Of a stretch of DNA of 34,878 nucleotides, positions 22,059-30,655 are shown piece after piece. This stretch comes from Chloroflexota bacterium (lineage in GTDB: Bacteria; Chloroflexota; Anaerolineae; B4-G1; DUEL01). The position numbers and the translations under genes were made by a program. Each line of letters begins with the position of its first letter. The first letter of the stretch is position 1. The notes beneath the pieces were generated by a model. That model searched no databases. It saw only the letters and a list, made by a program, of their open reading frames with translations, and was not told where the DNA came from. The stretch is taken from contig DROW01000074.1 of assembly GCA_011388675.1 (NCBI GenBank), forward strand, positions 1 to 34,878, read 5' to 3'.

Positions 22059-25000
22059 ATGGAGAGGACAAAAGGGTGGATGGTGCTGGGAGCGCTGGGG
22101 GGAGGAGTGGCGGTGGTCGCTCTCCTGCTGGGCCTGTTGAGCGCCTCGCCGACGGTGCGTGCCTCGCCGCCCGTGGAGGGGAATCCCCTCTCGTTCGACA
22201 CCGCCGAGCCTCTGTTCGCGCCGGACGAGGACGTGCTGGGGCTTGCCGTGGCAGACCTGGACCGCGACGGTGATCCGGACCTGGCCTTCGCCCCCGGTGC
22301 GACGGTGCGCATCGCCGCAGGGGAGGGGTTCGCCACCTCGACCGACGTGGGAACCTGCGCCGGGACGGTGAACAGATTGGCAGTGGCCGACCTCGACCGG
22401 GACGGCAGAATCGACCTGATCGCTTTCTGCGACGGCGAGGTCCGCCTGTGGCGAAACCCCGGCGATCCCTTCACCATGCCCTGGACGGAAACCGGCGCGG
22501 TGACCGCGTCCGCCGTGCTGACCTACCCGGCGGGGACCGTGGCCGACCTGGATCAGGACGGCGCGCCCGACCTGGTCGGCGCGGGAAGCGACGGAAGGAT
22601 CTACCTCTGGCGCAATCCGATGGACCTCGGTGGCCCCTTCACCGCCGACTGGGGGCCTCCGACCCCGATGGACCCCGCCGACGGGCCGGTCCACGCCGTC
22701 GCCCTGGCCGATATGAATTGGGACGGTCGGCCGGATCTGCTGGCGGCGGTCGGTGGGGAGATGCGCGTCTACCAGAACCCCAGCGCGCCGTTCTCCTCCC
22801 CGTGGTCCGTCTCCCAGGCCTGGGCCGGGGCCGGGAGCGATCTTCTCTCCATCGTCACGGCCGATTTCGACCGGGACGGCCTCCCGGACCTCGCGGCAGG
22901 CGATGCGGCAGGCCGCATCCTGGGCTGGTCGAATCCCTTCACGCCGGGGCAGCCCTTCGGTGGCATGCCGCCCTCGGCGACGATCCTGGGCACGCTGGGC
23001 GGCCCGGCCTTCGCGCTCACCGCGGCCGATCTCGACCACGACGGCAAACCGGACCTGGCCGCTGCTGGGGGCGGGGCAACCCCCAGCCTCCACGTCTGGC
23101 GGAACGCCGACGGGCTGGGTGCGCCGTGGGATGGGGGGCAGGTGGGGACGTGGGGCGACGCGCTGCGCGCGCTGGCGACGGCGGATCTGGACGGGGACGG
23201 GGACGACGACCTGATCGCCGGAAGTGAGAGCAGCGCGGCCGCCGAGGTCGTCCGTTGGTCCAACGCCATCCTCCATCGTAACGCGCTCTTCCCCGAGAAG
23301 GCCACCCCCATCGAAAGCCGCCCCGCCGACGTGCAGGCACTGGCCGCTGGCGACCTGAACCGGGACGGCATACCCGACCTAGTCGGCGGCGACAGCCTGG
23401 GCTACGTCCTCATCTGGGAAAGCGGCGGCTCGCCCACCACGGCTCTCTGGACCGAGTACGTCGTCGGGCGGATCGGTGAGGTGAAGGCGGTCGCTCTGGG
23501 CGACCTGGACGGAGACGGCGACCTGGAGATCGTCACCGGACACGACGACCCGCCCCGCCTGCTGGTCTGGCGGAACGAGGGAACCGGCCTGGAGGGACCG
23601 TGGCGGGACACCGTCGTCGGCGCCCCCCCCGATCCGGTGGCGACCATCGCGGTGGCCGACCTGGACCGGGACGGTCATCCCGACCTGGTCACCGGCTTGG
23701 GGGAGCATTCCCTCAACCCGCACCCGGACCCCGACGCCACGGTCGTCCTCTGGCGCAACGACGGCACCCCCTTCGACACCCCCTGGCCCTCCACCAATGC
23801 CGCCGTCCTCACCTACAGCGTCAACAGCGTGGCGGTGGGGGACCTGGACGGGGACGGGTGGCCGGACATCGTGGCCGGGACCGACCACGGAGAGCCGCTG
23901 GGGGACGCGGACAACCCGGTGCCCCGCGCCCAGTGGGCCGACCTCTTCCAACTGCTCGCCCTCCGCAACCCCGGCACCCCCTTCGCAGGGCCGTGGACCG
24001 TCGCCATCGTGGGGCGGGACCCGGCGACGGTCACCCTGGGGCCAGAGGACAACCCCAGCCACTACCACGGCTTCTGGGGCGCGACCGTCAACGCCGTCGC
24101 CCTGGGTGATCTGGACCGGGACGGCGACCTGGATATCGTCTCCGGCGACGGGGTCGAGGCGGACTACCAGTTGAAGGTGTGGGAGAACGACGGCACCCCC
24201 TTCGATGGGCAACCGGCCTCGTTCCACTGGACTTGGCAGCCCACGGCGGTCTGGTACGGCACGCCCCCCAGCCCTCCCTGGATGGGCGGCGCGGTGGTGG
24301 CGCTGACGGTGGCGGACTTCAACCGAGATGGCTGGCCGGACATCGCGCCGGGGATCACCCGCTGGCTGCGGATGTGGTTCGAGAACACCGGCACGCCGTT
24401 CGGAAGTTCCATCACCGACACCCACTGGATCGCCCACACCATCGTCCCCAACCAGGAGATCGTCCGCGCCGTCGTGGCGGCGGACTTCGATCGGGACGGC
24501 GACGCCGACCTCGCCACCGGCAGCGAGCGATGGGACGGCCCGGAACTCACCTACTGGCACAACGACGGGGGCCACATCTGCGAGATCGCCGCGTCGACCG
24601 ATGCGCCACCGATCCAGCACCTGGAGACGGACGACGTCCTGGCGATCAGAGTAAGCCACGAGGGCCAGGACAGCGAAGAGCAGGCCCGCCTGGTCCGCTG
24701 GCGGCTCCGCTTCACCGGGCCGGACGGTACGCCGTTGACCAGCGAGCAGGCCAACGACCTGATCGATACGCTCTGGATCTACCGGGACGGTGGGAACCAA
24801 CGGTGGACCACGGGGGATACGCCCGTCCTCACGACGACCACGATGAGCCTGGACAGCGAGGGGTATCAGACGTTGACCTTCGCCCTTGGAGACCCTCTGA
24901 TGGTCCTCTCGCCGGGGGAGACGGTCTACTACTTCGTCGTCGTGCGCATCGCCGACGGGGCGATGAGCGCCACGCCCAACGAGTTCCAGGTCTGGTTCGA

Positions 25001-26354
25001 CGCCGACGCCGACTCGCTGGCAGAGGGCGTCGACAGCGGAGCCAGCCTCTTCATCGGCGATACCGATCCCGTCGGCTCCGGCATCGTGGCGGCGGTCGGT
25101 CCACCCGCCTCCATCGGCGTGGAAAGTCGAGGGGATGGGAAGGGGACCGAGGTGGAGACGTGGGAGATCGCCTCCGGCTATTTCTACGACTTCCACGCCG
25201 TCGCCCGCGATGCGCTGGGCCACTTCGTCCAGGCCGAACCGGCCACGTGGACGTTGGTGCCGGTGAGCGGTGGAGTCGTTCCGGGCGACCTGTCGGTAGG
25301 CCCCGACGGGACCTGGGCCCGCTTCTCCGGCCACCTGACCGGCACGGCGCGCCTGGTGATCACCCACACCACGCTAGGGACCGACACGACGGGCCTGATC
25401 CGCGTGACGCCCCCGCCGACCCAGATGGTCCTGGAAGCCGACCCGCCGGAGATGGTCGCCGATGGGACCTCCAGCATCACCCTGCGGGCCTACCTGTGGG
25501 ACGGCCCGGGAGATCCGGTGGCGGACCACGTGCCGGTGACCTTCACGGTGGTCGGCGGCGAGGCATCGGCCCATCTTCCTGCCGACCCCTTCGTCACGAC
25601 GACGTTGGGCGGCGTCGCCTCCGCCCCTCTCCTGGCCGACATCCGCACCGGCCAGGTCCGGGTGCGGGCGGAGACGGGCAGGGTGACGGACGTGGTCACC
25701 GTAACCCTCCGGCCCGGCCCGCTCGACCGCTTCCGGGTGAAAGGTTACTCCACGGTGGTCTACGCCGGCGAGCACCTGTTCACGGGACCGGAGGTTACCG
25801 CCCTCGACCTGTACGGCAACGTGAAGACCGACTACACCGGCGCTGTCTACTTCCTCTCCAGCGACCCCCAGGCGACCCTTTCGTACACCCTCGGCTCCCC
25901 GTACACCTTCACCCCCGCCGATGGAGGCGTGCACTGGTTTACGGGGACTGCCTTCGTGCTGAGAACGGCGGGGATGCAGACGATCACCGTGACCGATGGG
26001 ACGGTCGCCGAGCCCTTCGGCCCGATCGAGGTCCGCCACGCCTTTGCGGTGGGCCGGATCGAGTTGCATATGGCCCCCGCTGTGATCACCGCCGGGGAAC
26101 GGACCACCGCCGTCGTCGAAGGGTTCGACCTTTACGGCAATCCGATGGGAGAACTGGACCCCATTATGTGCAAATACACGATCGACGCGGAGGCCGGCGG
26201 CGAATGGGTGGGGAACGTGTACACGACGGAACGGTTCGGAACGTGGACGGTCGTAGCCACGACGCGCACGGACCCGCCCCACAGCGACTCCGCGACCCTC
26301 TGGGTGCTGCCCACGGCGCGGATCTTCCTGCCGCTGGTCCTGGCAGAACGATAG
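22059..26354 (+). CDS. Large secreted FG-GAP/VCBS beta-propeller and Ig-like surface protein
   Basis: 1431 residues from ATG 22059 (GGAGG at 22049-22053; a TTG at 22047 is a weaker option). A signal sequence spans 7-30, with a possible cleavage after VRA35. Between about residues 60 and 815 I count 14 FG-GAP repeats with calcium-loop signatures such as DLDRDGDPDLA, DLDQDGAPDLV and DFNRDGWPDIA; fourteen fits two seven-bladed propellers. Residues about 838-1014 form a separate beta-rich domain. Three Ig/BIg-like domains follow (about 1121-1221, 1223-1327, 1329-1419), two with the LDLYGN/FDLYGN motif. The C-terminus is ARIFLPLVLAER. It should be a calcium-binding surface or matrix protein, perhaps binding the glycan made by the operon. 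There is no LPXTG motif and no C-terminal membrane helix. Confidence 0.9.
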   Translation: MERTKGWMVLGALGGGVAVVALLLGLLSASPTVRASPPVEGNPLSFDTAEPLFAPDEDVLGLAVADLDRDGDPDLAFAPGATVRIAAGEGFATSTDVGTCAGTVNRLAVADLDRDGRIDLIAFCDGEVRLWRNPGDPFTMPWTETGAVTASAVLTYPAGTVADLDQDGAPDLVGAGSDGRIYLWRNPMDLGGPFTADWGPPTPMDPADGPVHAVALADMNWDGRPDLLAAVGGEMRVYQNPSAPFSSPWSVSQAWAGAGSDLLSIVTADFDRDGLPDLAAGDAAGRILGWSNPFTPGQPFGGMPPSATILGTLGGPAFALTAADLDHDGKPDLAAAGGGATPSLHVWRNADGLGAPWDGGQVGTWGDALRALATADLDGDGDDDLIAGSESSAAAEVVRWSNAILHRNALFPEKATPIESRPADVQALAAGDLNRDGIPDLVGGDSLGYVLIWESGGSPTTALWTEYVVGRIGEVKAVALGDLDGDGDLEIVTGHDDPPRLLVWRNEGTGLEGPWRDTVVGAPPDPVATIAVADLDRDGHPDLVTGLGEHSLNPHPDPDATVVLWRNDGTPFDTPWPSTNAAVLTYSVNSVAVGDLDGDGWPDIVAGTDHGEPLGDADNPVPRAQWADLFQLLALRNPGTPFAGPWTVAIVGRDPATVTLGPEDNPSHYHGFWGATVNAVALGDLDRDGDLDIVSGDGVEADYQLKVWENDGTPFDGQPASFHWTWQPTAVWYGTPPSPPWMGGAVVALTVADFNRDGWPDIAPGITRWLRMWFENTGTPFGSSITDTHWIAHTIVPNQEIVRAVVAADFDRDGDADLATGSERWDGPELTYWHNDGGHICEIAASTDAPPIQHLETDDVLAIRVSHEGQDSEEQARLVRWRLRFTGPDGTPLTSEQANDLIDTLWIYRDGGNQRWTTGDTPVLTTTTMSLDSEGYQTLTFALGDPLMVLSPGETVYYFVVVRIADGAMSATPNEFQVWFDADADSLAEGVDSGASLFIGDTDPVGSGIVAAVGPPASIGVESRGDGKGTEVETWEIASGYFYDFHAVARDALGHFVQAEPATWTLVPVSGGVVPGDLSVGPDGTWARFSGHLTGTARLVITHTTLGTDTTGLIRVTPPPTQMVLEADPPEMVADGTSSITLRAYLWDGPGDPVADHVPVTFTVVGGEASAHLPADPFVTTTLGGVASAPLLADIRTGQVRVRAETGRVTDVVTVTLRPGPLDRFRVKGYSTVVYAGEHLFTGPEVTALDLYGNVKTDYTGAVYFLSSDPQATLSYTLGSPYTFTPADGGVHWFTGTAFVLRTAGMQTITVTDGTVAEPFGPIEVRHAFAVGRIELHMAPAVITAGERTTAVVEGFDLYGNPMGELDPIMCKYTIDAEAGGEWVGNVYTTERFGTWTVVATTRTDPPHSDSATLWVLPTARIFLPLVLAER

Positions 26355-26364
26355 GGGAAAGCGG

Positions 26365-27312
26365 ATGGCACTTCCACCGGTAAGCATCGTCATCCTCAAC
26401 TGGAACGGCCTGGAAGACACCGCCGCCTGCCTGGCCTCGCTGGCGGCTGTGGACTACCCGGCGCTGGAGGTCGTGGTGGTGGACAACGGCTCTACCGACG
26501 GCTCCCCGACCATCCTCCAGCAACGATTCCCCGGCCTAATCCTCCTGGAGACGGGGGAGAACCTGGGGTACGCAGGCGGCAACAACGTGGGGCTGCGCTA
26601 CGCGCTGGAGCGAGGGGCGGAGTACGTCCTGCTCCTGAACAACGACACGGAGGTCGCCCCCGACTTCCTCCGTCGGATGGTGGAGGTGGCCGAGGCGGAC
26701 GAGCGGGTGGGTGCGGTCGGCCCGATGATCTACTATCACAGCCGCCCCGATGTGATCTGGTCGGCCGGAGGGGCCATCGACTGGCGGCGAGGGCGAACCC
26801 GTATGGTGGGAGTGGACGAGCCGGATCGAGGGCAGTTCGGCACGGCACCGCGGGAGGTGGATTTCGTCACCGGCTGCGCCATGCTGGTGCGGCGGGAGGC
26901 GACGGAGCGGGCCGGCCTGCTGGACGAACGGTTCTTCCTCTACTACGAAGAGGTCGAATGGTGCGTGCGCATCCGCCGGGCCGGTTTCCGCATCCTCCAC
27001 GTCCCCACCGCCCGCGTCTGGCACAAGATCCCCTTCGACGGACGGGAGGCCTCGCCGATGGTGCACTACTATATGACCCGCAACCGGCTCCTGTTCCTCA
27101 AACTGACCGGCGCGGGATGGCTGGCCTGGACCCACACGCTGCTGATGGAGTACGTCCGCCGCTTCCTCAGCTGGTCGATACGGCCGAAGTGGTGGGGGAA
27201 ACAGGCACAGCGACGCGCCCTCTGGCAGGGAGTGATCGACTATTTTCAGGGAAGATGGGGACGGATGGAATGGAGGAGGACCGCCGGGCGCCATTCCACG
27301 CTCCAGCAGTGA
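26365..27312 (+). CDS. GT2-family glycosyltransferase B (rhamnosyltransferase-like)
   Basis: 315 residues, start ATG with AGGGGAAAG upstream. Motifs: VSIVILNWNG at 6-15, VVVDNGSTDGS near 37-47, ENLGYAGGNNVGL near 64-76, LLLNNDTEV near 89-97 (metal-binding Asp), VTGCAMLVRRE, and FFLYYEEVEWCVRIR near 191-205. The NWNG, DNGS and NND set is typical of the WbbL/RfbF rhamnosyltransferase-like branch. The C-terminal part (TRNRLLFLKLTGAGWLAW) is hydrophobic and probably associates with the membrane. It has a clear paralogue at 30652. The sugar is not determined. Confidence 0.93.
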   Translation: MALPPVSIVILNWNGLEDTAACLASLAAVDYPALEVVVVDNGSTDGSPTILQQRFPGLILLETGENLGYAGGNNVGLRYALERGAEYVLLLNNDTEVAPDFLRRMVEVAEADERVGAVGPMIYYHSRPDVIWSAGGAIDWRRGRTRMVGVDEPDRGQFGTAPREVDFVTGCAMLVRREATERAGLLDERFFLYYEEVEWCVRIRRAGFRILHVPTARVWHKIPFDGREASPMVHYYMTRNRLLFLKLTGAGWLAWTHTLLMEYVRRFLSWSIRPKWWGKQAQRRALWQGVIDYFQGRWGRMEWRRTAGRHSTLQQ

Positions 27313-27328
27313 GGGGAGGTAGGGGAGT

Positions 27329-28009
27329 GTGAACGGATTGGACGCTCTGCTCAACAGGATGGTTGGCCTGCTGGGGCCGGACGGGAAGGGAGAGGCGCTG
27401 ATCGCAGGCTTTATGCGGCTGCCGCTGCGGGACAAACTGGCGCTGATGGTGAAGTTCGGCCGAGGTCTGTGGGTGGCCCGCAAGTTCGACACCCGTGGGC
27501 TGATCGAAGCAGGCCCCGGGATCCGCATCATCAAACGGAACGGTGAGATCCATATGACCCGACTTTGTCGGCTGCAGGAGAACGTCCACATCGCCGTCGT
27601 GGGCAAACGGCAGAAGGCGGTCCTCCGCCTGGGCTACGATGTGGGGATCGCCGCCCGCACGCGGATCAATGTGGGGCTCTCAGTCTCCATCGGGAGCGGG
27701 TGCCGCATCGGCTGGGACTGCGACATCATGGACGGCAGTTTTCACCGCATCCTCTGGCTCGACCGTCCCCCCAACCCAGTCTTCGAACCCGTGGTGATCG
27801 AGGACAAGGTGTGGATCGGCTCGCGGACCATCGTCCTGCAGGGCGTGACCATCGGGGCGAACTCGGTCATCGGCGCTGGCTCGGTGGTCACGAAGGACAT
27901 CCCCCCCAACGTCTTCGCCGCCGGATGCCCGGCCCGGGTCATCCGCGAGATCGCCGGATGGGATCCGAGGGCCTACCCCGAGGACGAACCGGAGGCTGCT
28001 TCCCGATGA
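27329..28009 (+). CDS. Left-handed beta-helix acyltransferase 2
   Basis: 226 residues, GTG start with GAGGGGAGG upstream. After an N-terminal helical region (1-55) come hexapeptide repeats (GYDVGIAARTRINVGL ... VVIEDKVWIGSRTIVLQGVTIGANSVIGAGSVV), ending in AAGCPARVI. A candidate catalytic His is in DGSFHRILW. The closing half closely parallels the acyltransferase encoded at 20170 (both run VWIG...GVTIG...IIGAGSVV-like), so the two are probably duplicates with different acceptors. The likely job is O- or N-acetylation of a sugar. The stop overlaps the next ATG (ATGA). Confidence 0.9.
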   Translation: MNGLDALLNRMVGLLGPDGKGEALIAGFMRLPLRDKLALMVKFGRGLWVARKFDTRGLIEAGPGIRIIKRNGEIHMTRLCRLQENVHIAVVGKRQKAVLRLGYDVGIAARTRINVGLSVSIGSGCRIGWDCDIMDGSFHRILWLDRPPNPVFEPVVIEDKVWIGSRTIVLQGVTIGANSVIGAGSVVTKDIPPNVFAAGCPARVIREIAGWDPRAYPEDEPEAASR

Positions 28010-29226
28010 GGATCCTGGTCGTCTCTCAGTGGTTCCCATACCCGCCGGACAACGGGGCGCGGCTCCGCACCTATCATCTCCTGAAGCAACTGGCCCGCCA
28101 TCACGAGATCGCGCTTCTCTCCTTCGCCCAACGGGAGGTGAAGCCCGAACATCTGGACGCGATGCGTGCCTACTGCACGACGGTGGAGGCGGTGCCTTTC
28201 CGCCCCTTCCATCCCACCCGCCTGCGCGCCCTGGTGGGCCTCCTCCTCCCCCGGCCTCGCGCCCTGACCGACACCTTCAGCCCACGGATGGAAGCGCGGG
28301 TGCGGGAGACCCTGCGGCGGGAGCGGTTCGACCTGGTGCTGGCCTCCACCATCGGGCCGACCGCCACGACCGCGATGCACGTCCGCGGGCACCGGACCGT
28401 GCCGAGGGTGCTGGAGGATCTGGAACTCTCGATCATCCTCGACCGGGTGCAAAACGAGCAGGCCTGGTTGGCCCGACAACGGCTCCGGCTGACCTGGTGG
28501 AAACTGCGCCGGTTTATGGTCGGGTTGCTGCGGGACCTAGACGGGTGTACGGTGGCCTCGGAGCGGGAGCGGGACCTGGTGCAGCGGCTCGTCCCCGGCT
28601 ACCGCCACCTGACCGTGGTGCCCAACGGCCTGGAGCCGGAGCGGTACGAGGGGGACTTCGGCCCGGTGGAGCCGGACACGCTGGTCTTCCCCGGCGCGCT
28701 GACCTACATCGCCAACCTCCTGGCGATGGAGTTCTTTCTGAAAGAAGTGATGCCCCGCATCGTGGCCCGGCGGCCGGGGGTGCGCCTCTACATCACCGGC
28801 CGAACGGATGGGGTCGATCTGGCCCGCCTCCCCCTCTCCGACAACGTGGTCCTCACCGGCTACCTGGACGACGTCCGCCCTCGTATCGCCCGCAGCCAGG
28901 TCTGCGTGGTCCCGATGACCGTCGGCGGTGGTACACGGCTGAAGATACTGGAGGCGATGGCGCTGGGCGTGCCGGTGGTCGCCACACCGAAGGGAGCCGA
29001 AGGGCTGGCGGTCCGCCCCGGCGAGGACGTCCTGCTCGCCGACGATCCGGAGGCCCTCGCCGCCCACGTGGTGCGGCTGCTGGAGGAGCCCGCGCTGCGC
29101 GCCCGGCTGGCGGAGAACGGGCGTCGGCTGGTGCGGGAGCGGTACGACTGGCGCATCATCGGTGAGCGGTTCAACGCGTTTCTCGAACGAGTGGTGATGG
29201 AGTGGAACCATGTATCGGTTGATTGA
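28006..29226 (+). CDS. GT4-type glycosyltransferase C
   Basis: 406 residues; the start overlaps the preceding stop. The N-terminus MRILVVSQWFPYPPDNGARLRTYHLL and the C-terminal GGGTRLKILEAMALGVPVVAT, with donor-binding Glu316, mark the GT-B family related to the Stp1/TIGR03087-type sugar transferases. VFPGALTYIANLLAMEFF is the usual start of the nucleotide-sugar domain. It is a paralogue of the enzyme encoded at 31581. The last 17 bp overlap the O-antigen ligase gene, so the two are translationally coupled. Confidence 0.92.
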   Translation: MRILVVSQWFPYPPDNGARLRTYHLLKQLARHHEIALLSFAQREVKPEHLDAMRAYCTTVEAVPFRPFHPTRLRALVGLLLPRPRALTDTFSPRMEARVRETLRRERFDLVLASTIGPTATTAMHVRGHRTVPRVLEDLELSIILDRVQNEQAWLARQRLRLTWWKLRRFMVGLLRDLDGCTVASERERDLVQRLVPGYRHLTVVPNGLEPERYEGDFGPVEPDTLVFPGALTYIANLLAMEFFLKEVMPRIVARRPGVRLYITGRTDGVDLARLPLSDNVVLTGYLDDVRPRIARSQVCVVPMTVGGGTRLKILEAMALGVPVVATPKGAEGLAVRPGEDVLLADDPEALAAHVVRLLEEPALRARLAENGRRLVRERYDWRIIGERFNAFLERVVMEWNHVSVD

Positions 29227-30655
29227 ACGGCGTCTCCCCACGCTCCGGATCACGCTGCTGCGAGCCGGGCTCGTCCTCGGCGTGCTGGTCATCGGGGTGC
29301 TGACCGGCTGGCTGGGAGGGATGATGGCCCGCCCGTGGCTCATGTTGCCCTTCTCCTTCCTGGTCCTCCTGCTCTCCGTGGGATTCGGCCTCGGCGAGGC
29401 GAGGCTGGAGCACGGGGTCGTCGGCGTCGTCGCCGTCGCCGCCCTCGTCCGCTACACGCTTCCCACCGGCACCCGTAGCCGTATCCCCCTCAGCCTGGTG
29501 CTGGCCGGGGCGGTCGCTGTGTGGTGGATCGCGAGCCAGTGGTTGGAGGACCGGCGGGTCCGGCTGAAGCCTGCCCCGACCAATCTCCCCCTTCTCGGTT
29601 TCATCGCCGCGTCCATCATCTCCCTGCCCTGGAGCATCGCCTTCCGCGACGTACTGGTCCAGCCCTGGTCCACCTGGCCGTTCGTCCAACTGGGGGGGCT
29701 GGCCGTGATGGTGCTGCTGCCCGGGATCTTCCTGGTGGCTGCCCAGCAGGCGAAGGACGTGAGATGGATCCAGTGGCTGGCGGGCATCATCCTCGTCGTC
29801 GGGGCGGCGGCCATCGTGGGTTACTACTACCATCTGCCCTTCCTGGCCTTCCTCCAGGTCCGTCCCCTCTTCCCCACCTGGTTCATCTGCCTCGCCCTTG
29901 CCCTGGCCCTGTTCGACCGGCGACTGCCGCTGCCGGTCCGCCTGGGGCTCATCGCGCTGGCTGGCGCGTGGTTCTACCGGGTCTTCGTCGATCAGTTCCG
30001 CTGGCTCTCCTCCTGGCTCCCGGCCCTGGTGGCGGTGGGAGCGATCGGCCTGGTGCGGTCGCGGAAACTGCTGGTCGTGATGGCGATCCTCCTGGCAGTC
30101 TACGTCGTGCTCAACCTCCCCGTCGTCGAGGCCCGCATCAATCAGGAGTTCGCCGCCAGCGGGATCACCCGGCTGCACGCTTGGGCCAACAACTGGCGCA
30201 TCACCGGCAAGCACTGGCTCTTCGGCGTCGGACCGGCGGGATACGCGGTTTACTATATGAATTACTTCCCGCTGGAGGCGATGGCGAGCCACAGCACGTA
30301 CATCGACATCCTCTCCCAGACAGGGGTGGTGGGCCTCTTCTTCTTCCTGTGGTTCTGGGTGGCGACAGGGGTGGTCCTCCGGCGGTTGTATCGGCGCGTG
30401 AAGGGACGGCGGGATTTCGCAGAAGCGTTCACACTGGCCGCGATCGGGGGATATGTCGGCGCGCTGGTGGCGATGGCGCTGGGGGATTGGATCATCCCCT
30501 TCGTCTACACCCAGACCATCGCCGGGTTCGACTACGCCGCTTACACCTGGGTGCTGCTGGGGGCGGCGCAGGCGTTGCTTCTCAGGGAGCAGAGGAGCAG
30601 AGGAGCAGGGGGGCCGGAAGGCGAGGAGGCGAGGAAGCGGGGAAGCGAGGGATGA
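29210..30655 (+). CDS. O-antigen ligase/polymerase family membrane protein (Wzy_C)
   Basis: 481 residues with roughly 10-12 membrane helices. The diagnostic external loop is GVGPAGYAVYYMN ... ASHSTYIDILSQTGVVGLFFF near 344-382, with the conserved His-Ser-x-Tyr-x-Asp and Thr-Gly of WaaL/Wzy proteins. It should either polymerise repeat units or attach the exported glycan to an acceptor outside. With Wzm/Wzt in the same operon, ligation is the simpler reading, but the acceptor in a probable monoderm cell is unknown. Residues 117-125 (VRLKPAPTN) look like an in-frame dispersed-repeat fragment between two helices. The C-terminal tail of about 23 charged residues (REQRSRGAGG...) comes from an 8-nt array and overlaps the next start. 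Confidence 0.88.
   Translation: MYRLIERRLPTLRITLLRAGLVLGVLVIGVLTGWLGGMMARPWLMLPFSFLVLLLSVGFGLGEARLEHGVVGVVAVAALVRYTLPTGTRSRIPLSLVLAGAVAVWWIASQWLEDRRVRLKPAPTNLPLLGFIAASIISLPWSIAFRDVLVQPWSTWPFVQLGGLAVMVLLPGIFLVAAQQAKDVRWIQWLAGIILVVGAAAIVGYYYHLPFLAFLQVRPLFPTWFICLALALALFDRRLPLPVRLGLIALAGAWFYRVFVDQFRWLSSWLPALVAVGAIGLVRSRKLLVVMAILLAVYVVLNLPVVEARINQEFAASGITRLHAWANNWRITGKHWLFGVGPAGYAVYYMNYFPLEAMASHSTYIDILSQTGVVGLFFFLWFWVATGVVLRRLYRRVKGRRDFAEAFTLAAIGGYVGALVAMALGDWIIPFVYTQTIAGFDYAAYTWVLLGAAQALLLREQRSRGAGGPEGEEARKRGSEG
29558..29584 (+). repeat. Possible in-frame dispersed-repeat fragment inside the ligase gene
   Basis: The codons for VRLKPAPTN (residues 117-125) read on the opposite strand as LVGAGFSRT. 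I recall both peptides as products of a short palindromic repeat widespread in intergenic DNA of environmental bacteria. The segment lies in a loop between two predicted membrane helices, where an insertion would be tolerated. The identification rests on memory of the peptide pattern. Confidence 0.4.
30585..30651 (+). repeat. 8-nt purine-rich array at the ligase 3' end
   Basis: Successive units gggagcag, aggagcag, aggagcag, then a second series with the same period (gaggcgag, gaagcggg, gaagcgag) fill the last 67 bp before the ATG at 30652. They encode the tail RSRGAGGPEGEEARKRGSEG of the ligase and supply the purine-rich ribosome site of the next gene. Confidence 0.65.

Noticed and set aside
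23379-25367. 662-codon minus-strand frame opposite the FG-GAP gene
   Set aside because: Its apparent repeats (VPVQV...) are the reverse reading of the FG-GAP calcium loops, not an independent repeat protein.
26337-26354. C-terminal FLPLVLAER considered as a sortase signal
   Set aside because: It is not LPXTG-like, and no hydrophobic segment with a basic tail follows it.
24179-26383. 734-codon plus-strand frame within the FG-GAP gene
   Set aside because: It is Arg/Gly-rich out-of-frame reading of a gene whose own frame has a signal peptide and repeated domains.
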